From NCBI GenBank assembly GCA_020348905.1, contig CP070756.1, forward strand, positions 2,612,259 through 2,661,833: a stretch of 49,575 nt of DNA. The letters run 5' to 3'. A model generated the notes under the pieces. It was not told the DNA's origin, searched no databases, and saw only the letters and a list, made by a program, of their open reading frames with translations. Shown here piece by piece: positions 44,446 to 49,575 of the stretch. The number at the start of each line of letters is the position of its first letter. Position 1 is the stretch's first letter. Made by a program: the position numbers and the translations under genes. Origin of the DNA: Candidatus Zixiibacteriota bacterium. GTDB taxonomy: Bacteria; Zixibacteria; MSB-5A5; GN15; FEB-12.

Positions 44446-45489
44446 TTATTCTCTGCCGGCAGCTTCACTGCTAATCTGATCAGCGACGTCGCTATCGAGG
44501 ACTTTTCGCAGAAAACCTGCAGCATCTTCGGGCGACGTGGGATTAATATAGAATCCTGAACCCCACTCAAATCCCGCTACCTTCGTCAGCTTAGGAATAA
44601 TCTCTATATGCCAGTGATAATAATGATGGTATTCTTTGGAAACCGGCCGGGTGTGAATGATATAGTTGAAAGGCGGATCATTGAGCGCCAGTTTCAATCT
44701 CAGAAGAATGTCCTTGAGGCACCGCGCCAGAGTCGTGTAGTCGGCGTCACTCATTTCGACAAAACTCGATTGATGTGATTTCGGCACCAGCCAGGTCTCG
44801 AACGGGAACCGCGGAGCGAACGGCTGGATGGTCAGAAATGCGTCAAAATCGGCCACGATTCGCTCCTTGTCACTCAGCTCCTGTCGAACGATGTCACAAT
44901 AGATGCATCTCTCCTTGAAATCATAGTAGCGCTTGGCGCCCTCCAGCTCCTCGGCCACCCGCTTGGGTATTATCGGCGTGGCGATCAGCTGGCTGTGCGC
45001 ATGTTCCAGAGAAGCACCGGCCGCCTCACCGTGGTTCTTAAAAAGCAGGATGTACTTCAACCGGCCGTCGCGTTCAAGATCGGTCATACGCTCGCGATAA
45101 ATCCACAGTATGTTACGTACCTGCTCGACTGTCATGTCAACGATGTCGCAAGCATGGTCGGCCGTCTCGATTATCACTTCGTGAGCCCCGATGCCGGCCA
45201 TCTTGTCATACAGCCCCTTCGGCTCACGGTTGAGACCACCCTCCACTATAAGGGCCGGGTATTTGTTGGGAATTACGCGCAATGTCCAGCCCGGCTGGTT
45301 AGGCTCAGAACCCGCTTCGCGGTAGGCCATGATCTCCGGTGGAGTAGCGTCCTCGTGACCCGGGCAGAATGGACACATGCTGACGCTGTCCCGGCGAGAA
45401 ACCGAACTGAATGAAGACGGTCTTCGCCCGCGCTCGGTCGATATGATCACCCAGCGCCCGATGATAGGATCTTTTCGTAGTTCCGGCAT
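44446..45489 (-). CDS. galT: Galactose-1-phosphate uridylyltransferase-type HIT enzyme
   Basis: The 347-residue GalT-family nucleotidylyltransferase exchanges hexose-1-phosphates with a nucleotide sugar. Zinc and nucleotide motifs are clear: CPFC (Cys39, Cys42), the catalytic HAHSQ (His163, His165) in ASLEHAHSQLIATP, the second zinc CIYC segment, and HIEIIPKLT with conserved His. Next to glgA it could instead act in ADP-glucose phosphorolysis, as some GalT-like proteins do. Ribosome site is weak. It lies 80 nt after the GlmU-like gene. Confidence 0.88.
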   Translation of the reverse strand: MPELRKDPIIGRWVIISTERGRRPSSFSSVSRRDSVSMCPFCPGHEDATPPEIMAYREAGSEPNQPGWTLRVIPNKYPALIVEGGLNREPKGLYDKMAGIGAHEVIIETADHACDIVDMTVEQVRNILWIYRERMTDLERDGRLKYILLFKNHGEAAGASLEHAHSQLIATPIIPKRVAEELEGAKRYYDFKERCIYCDIVRQELSDKERIVADFDAFLTIQPFAPRFPFETWLVPKSHQSSFVEMSDADYTTLARCLKDILLRLKLALNDPPFNYIIHTRPVSKEYHHYYHWHIEIIPKLTKVAGFEWGSGFYINPTSPEDAAGFLRKVLDSDVADQISSEAAGRE

Positions 45490-45569
45490 CTAGTCTCTCA
45501 TATCAATGCTGTATCAATTTATAACACGGTTCAACCATTGTCAATATACTACGGCGACCGCTCGCTCTA

Positions 45570-46841
45570 CTAAAGTTTCAGTATACCCCTATCACTGGTC
45601 GTTGATTCGGCCACCGCCTGAAGCAGCGCAATTTCGGCGTTGTTCATCTGATAGCCTCGCCGCCGGGTTACCACCTCGGCCGTCTGAAGCGCCTTCCGAA
45701 AATCGTGGGGGACAAAACTGCCCGTGGTTCCCCAGCTGAAAGGTGCAATCTCCCTGTCACTGACGAGCAGACCACCGAAAATGTTGCAGCAAACGCCGAT
45801 GTTGATTCCGGTGGTCAGAAGGGTACCGATACCGAATTTGGTGTGGTCACCGATAAACGAGCCAACCTTGTTCGAACCCGTGTCCACCGACACCCCGTTA
45901 AGGGTGACCTTGATGTTGGAGTAGTTGTTCTTGAGATCCGAGTTCGTTGTCATAGCGCCAAAGTTCACCCATGACCCCACATAACTGTGACCTATAAAGC
46001 CGGCGTGATACTTATTGACATAAGATTGGAAGATCGAATGCTCGACCTCGCCTCCCACCCGGCAGGTATGGCCAATTGAACAGGCCGTGATCTTACCCGC
46101 CACGACTACGCTGTTGGGACCGATATAGGCCGGCCCGTAGATGGCAGCGTGTGGTTCGATTCGACAGTTACCCCCTATATAAATGGGACCGCTCGACGCG
46201 TCAATAACCGCCCCGGGCATTATCTCCACATCGTTGCCGAGGTAAACCTCATCCTGGGCCACCCAGAAGACACCGTCGTGAACTTTCGCCGCGTGCGGTC
46301 CGGTAAGAGTGTCCTTCAGGTTCTCGATGTCAGCCCGGATTTCACGGTCGATGTCCCCCATCATTTCCCAGAGGTAATTGTACAGTGTTGCCGAAGTGTC
46401 AAAATCGGGAATATTGCCCCCCTCTTTCTCGAGATGCTGCTGGTAATCCAGCGGGGTCGCCACTTCGGGCATATCCCTGAGAGCGTCATTCTTGAGAAGA
46501 ATTCCAACCGTCTCACCGTTGTTCTGGTAAAGGGTGGAGATCCGCGACTCGCCAACCAGCTTTGGCAGGTCACCGTAATCCCTGATGCGACCGTTGAGAA
46601 ACAGAATATCCGTCTCCCGCTTTTTGATTATGTTTACCGGGTGGTTCTTCTCGGTGTCGGCCAGCCAACGGGCCAGCTGCTCCCGGCAGGCGAATACGAT
46701 ATCAGCATCGGCAAAGTAGTGAAGGCATTTCATGTAAAAAGGGACGACCCCGGCCCTCAGGGTGTAGGCCGGGCGTAACTGACTGAGAGGCAAAAAATTC
46801 GTAAACTTGCTGTCTTCGTATATACAAATCGTCAATGGCAT
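45570..46841 (-). CDS. GlmU-like putative sugar nucleotidyltransferase
   Basis: The 423-residue protein has a degenerate nucleotidyltransferase-like N-terminal part (about 1-190, starting ICIYEDSKFTNFLPLSQLRPAYTLRAG) and a left-handed beta-helix C-terminal half with hexapeptide repeats (VEIMPGAVIDASSGPIYIGGNCRIEP, GPAYIGPNSVVVAG, GSFIGDHTKFGIG). This two-part layout matches the GlmU-like family common in FCB-group bacteria. A role in sugar-nucleotide synthesis for the downstream galT, glgA and glycosyltransferases is plausible but unproven. The N-terminal catalytic loop lacks the usual G-x-G-T-R motif. GGAG precedes the ATG by 6 nt. Confidence 0.85.
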   Translation of the reverse strand: MPLTICIYEDSKFTNFLPLSQLRPAYTLRAGVVPFYMKCLHYFADADIVFACREQLARWLADTEKNHPVNIIKKRETDILFLNGRIRDYGDLPKLVGESRISTLYQNNGETVGILLKNDALRDMPEVATPLDYQQHLEKEGGNIPDFDTSATLYNYLWEMMGDIDREIRADIENLKDTLTGPHAAKVHDGVFWVAQDEVYLGNDVEIMPGAVIDASSGPIYIGGNCRIEPHAAIYGPAYIGPNSVVVAGKITACSIGHTCRVGGEVEHSIFQSYVNKYHAGFIGHSYVGSWVNFGAMTTNSDLKNNYSNIKVTLNGVSVDTGSNKVGSFIGDHTKFGIGTLLTTGINIGVCCNIFGGLLVSDREIAPFSWGTTGSFVPHDFRKALQTAEVVTRRRGYQMNNAEIALLQAVAESTTSDRGILKL

Positions 46842-47080
46842 GTTTTGCTCCGTATATGTGTGTTTGCAGTTGATTTCGATCCGGAGGCCGGACCTAACGT
46901 CAAAGAATCAACATTTTTGATACACCAAGCAACAATTTTTTCGGCCAACGCCGGCCTCTTACGTTGACGTGGTCTGCCTTATGTGTCTCTTATGTCCCCT
47001 GTAAAAAAAGCCTAACAATTCTGCATCATAACTGTTAAATTGTGATCAGATATAGAAACAGCTTAGGAAAGCAACTACCC

Positions 47081-47404
47081 ATGTTCGAAGTCACCGATTT
47101 AGCCAAAGATGAGCTTACCAGGGTACTGGCCTCTGAAACCGCCCGCAACAAGCAACTGGTGATTTACTTTCGAGGCTTTGGTTGAAGCGGCCCGTCGCTG
47201 GGACTGGCTCTGGAAGAGTCAACAGAAGGTCTGGAAAAAATCGAATCCAACGGCATCACGGCATGGCTCGACAGCAAGTTGAAGGCCATGCTTGATGGGC
47301 TCGGAAAACTGTCCATTGACTACACGCGGGATGCCAGCGGAAAGGCGGGATATTTGCTGACTACGGGCGACGGTGACTGCTCCAATGGCTGCAGCAGTTG
47401 TTAA
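47081..47404 (+). CDS. HesB/IscA-like selenoprotein (Sec35)
   Basis: Reading the TGA at 47183-47185 as selenocysteine gives 107 residues: MFEVTDLAKDELTRVLASET, then IYFRGFG-Sec35-SGPSLGLALEE, a middle domain, and a C-terminal DCSNGCSSC. IscA/HesB-like proteins have GxGCxG at this position, and HesB-like selenoproteins with Sec at the first ligand are known, so this is a good match. The tail cysteines C-x3-C-x2-C would complete a metal or Fe-S site. A SECIS-like hairpin sits at 47205-47221. No ribosome site beyond a weak TAGGAAAG is seen. The gene is short, sits alone between divergent operons, and would be missed by a standard gene caller. Confidence 0.82.
47205..47221 (+). promoter_or_regulatory. 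Candidate bacterial SECIS hairpin (HesB-like gene)
   Basis: TGGCTCT pairs with AGAGTCA over 7 bp (one G-U) around a GGA loop. The loop starts with G, 26 nt after the TGA, inside the bacterial SECIS window. Confidence 0.6.
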
Positions 47405-47534
47405 GACAACCGGCGCCCTGCTGGTTGACAAACTTGCACCAAGTATCGGCACTCGAATCGCGGTTTTCTGTTAGTCTCTACCCTATCCTTTGCCCCTATC
47501 TCCCAAAAAATTAGCCAATTTACTCTGTAATGAC

Positions 47535-47563
47535 TTGACTTTCCAGTTGCAGTATTTTATATG
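47535..47563 (+). promoter_or_regulatory. Candidate promoter of gdhA
   Basis: TTGACT, 17 bp, TATATG lies about 75 nt upstream of the gdhA start. The gap 47405-47640 holds no other gene. Confidence 0.45.
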
Positions 47564-47571
47564 CGATGTGA

Positions 47572-48984
<1,413 letters not shown>

Positions 48985-49017
48985 ACGACACCGCAAATTC
49001 ATTCTGATAGAGCTTGG

Positions 49018-49051
49018 AAGGCGGGGCTAAGTATAACCCCGCCTTAATTTT
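49018..49051 (+). terminator. Intrinsic terminator of gdhA
   Basis: The 9-bp stem AAGGCGGGG/CCCCGCCTT with a 10-nt loop is followed by AATTTT, 34 nt after the stop. Confidence 0.85.
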
Positions 49052-49064
49052 ACCTGCTTTTTGA

Positions 49065-49092
49065 TTGATTCTCCCCTGACAGCCCGTATATT
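49065..49092 (+). promoter_or_regulatory. Candidate promoter of the last gene
   Basis: TTGATT, 16 bp, TATATT lies 17 nt upstream of the ATG at 49110. Confidence 0.5.
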
Positions 49093-49109
49093 GATAAAGA
49101 GGACCCGTA

Positions 49110-49575
49110 ATGACTCAAATCAGGCCTGAAGACCAGCTTTTGAGGTACGAGTCGAAGTTTCTGAACTTCGACACTCTGATGCAGTTCAGGGTGAAGCATA
49201 TCCTTCTCGTATCGAGCTCGTATGACTCTTATGTTCTCGAAGAAGATGGACAGCTGACTGACCTTATTTACAATGAGTACCTGGAACTCAATTTAACCAT
49301 CACCCCCCACGTAAAGCGGGCCTCCAATGCCCGGGAAGCCCTGGAAATACTGAAAACGCAAAGCATTGACCTGGTGCTCATTTTCAAACGGGTCAGCGAT
49401 ATCGATGTCCTCACATTCGGTCGCAACGTCAAAAAGCTCATTCCCGGAATGCCGGTAATTCTCCTGGCCTACCATGAACGTGAACTGGCCCCGATGCTTT
49501 CGCAGGACTACACTTCGGTAATAGATCAAATCTTCATCTGGACCGGTGACGTTCGCATCCTGCTTTCCATTATCA
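49110..49575 (+). CDS. Receiver-like N-terminal fragment, probable PEP synthase-type enzyme, truncated
   Basis: The 155-codon frame runs off the right edge. It starts MTQIRPEDQLLRYESKFLNF behind GAGGA (6 nt spacing) and continues into a response-regulator-like fold (VKHILLVSSSYDSYVLEEDGQL, LEILKTQSIDLVLIFKRVSD, FGRNVKKLIPGMPVILLAYH). The phrases KFLNFDTLMQFRV and ILLVSSxYDSYxLEEDG resemble the N-terminal domain of large PEP/pyruvate-binding (PEP synthase-like) proteins of FCB-group bacteria. The acceptor Asp of true receivers is not obvious here, so it may be a non-phosphorylated pseudo-receiver. The C-terminal enzyme domain, if present, lies outside the window. Confidence 0.6.
   Translation, partial: MTQIRPEDQLLRYESKFLNFDTLMQFRVKHILLVSSSYDSYVLEEDGQLTDLIYNEYLELNLTITPHVKRASNAREALEILKTQSIDLVLIFKRVSDIDVLTFGRNVKKLIPGMPVILLAYHERELAPMLSQDYTSVIDQIFIWTGDVRILLSII

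Overview
The window looks like chromosomal DNA from a Gram-negative bacterium of an uncultured, Zixibacteria-like (FCB-related) lineage. The pointers are two adjacent GWxTD-domain genes, three DUF1573 genes, a PEGA/TPR protein with a zinc ribbon, many lipoproteins with a lipobox, a TolC-type outer-membrane protein, and a eukaryote-like HisRS. Several intergenic regions carry sigma70-like promoters (TTGACA-like, 16-18 bp, TATATT/TATAAT-like), not the Bacteroidetes type. The lineage call is inference from protein content. No plasmid, phage, insertion sequence or CRISPR array is seen. No stretch of more than about 300 bases lacks a gene.

Layout. 1-5550 (minus): truncated PAS sensor, MATE exporter, transglutaminase-like protein, and a lipoprotein with a duplicated domain. 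5691-9429 (minus): tRNA-Tyr, an overlapping dTDP-rhamnose-type cluster (rfbC, SDR epimerase, rfbD, rfbA) and tRNA-Phe. 9492-12417 (minus): small membrane protein, ROK sugar kinase, hisS. 12609-17169 (plus): exported bleomycin-hydrolase-type peptidase, GlcD-type FAD oxidase and two DUF1573 proteins. 17242-20043 (minus): GWxTD pair. 20137-26788 (minus): MacAB/TolC-type export operon with two separate permeases and a Yip1 protein. 26961-28943 (minus): membrane pyrophosphatase. 29135-30525 (minus): frameshifted lipoprotein. 30743-35337 (plus): zinc-ribbon/PEGA/TPR protein, two-CW protein and S9 peptidase lipoprotein. 35429-36399 (minus): YjbQ and SPOR lipoprotein. 36586-38258 (plus): cysteine synthase coupled to a third DUF1573 gene. 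38292-38415 (plus): an apparent small RNA gene. 38497-39026 (minus): ferredoxin, tRNA-Cys and tRNA-Gly. 39090-46841 (minus): sugar-polymer cluster (GlmU-like protein, galT, glgA, two GT-C glycosyltransferases). 47081-49575 (plus): HesB-like protein, glutamate dehydrogenase and the start of a receiver-domain protein.

Main discovery. Two genes contain one in-frame TGA where their families have a redox or metal-ligand cysteine, and both are otherwise open. The first is a DUF1573 protein (TGA at 16603-16605). Its intact paralogue lies directly upstream and has Cys at the same residue number. The second is a HesB/IscA-like protein (TGA at 47183-47185), a family already known to include selenoproteins. 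Each TGA is followed at a suitable distance by a hairpin whose apical loop begins with G, as expected for a bacterial SECIS. The simplest reading is that this organism decodes UGA as selenocysteine and that the DUF1573 protein is a little-known or new selenoprotein. No selenocysteine machinery gene (selA, selB, selC, selD) lies in the window, so this needs checking in the rest of the genome.

Other points of interest are the 90-nt structured RNA behind a near-consensus promoter, a PAS domain with a Cys/His motif, an SDR with Asn in place of the usual catalytic Lys inside the rhamnose cluster, and tandem AftB-like glycosyltransferases with TPR-like tails.
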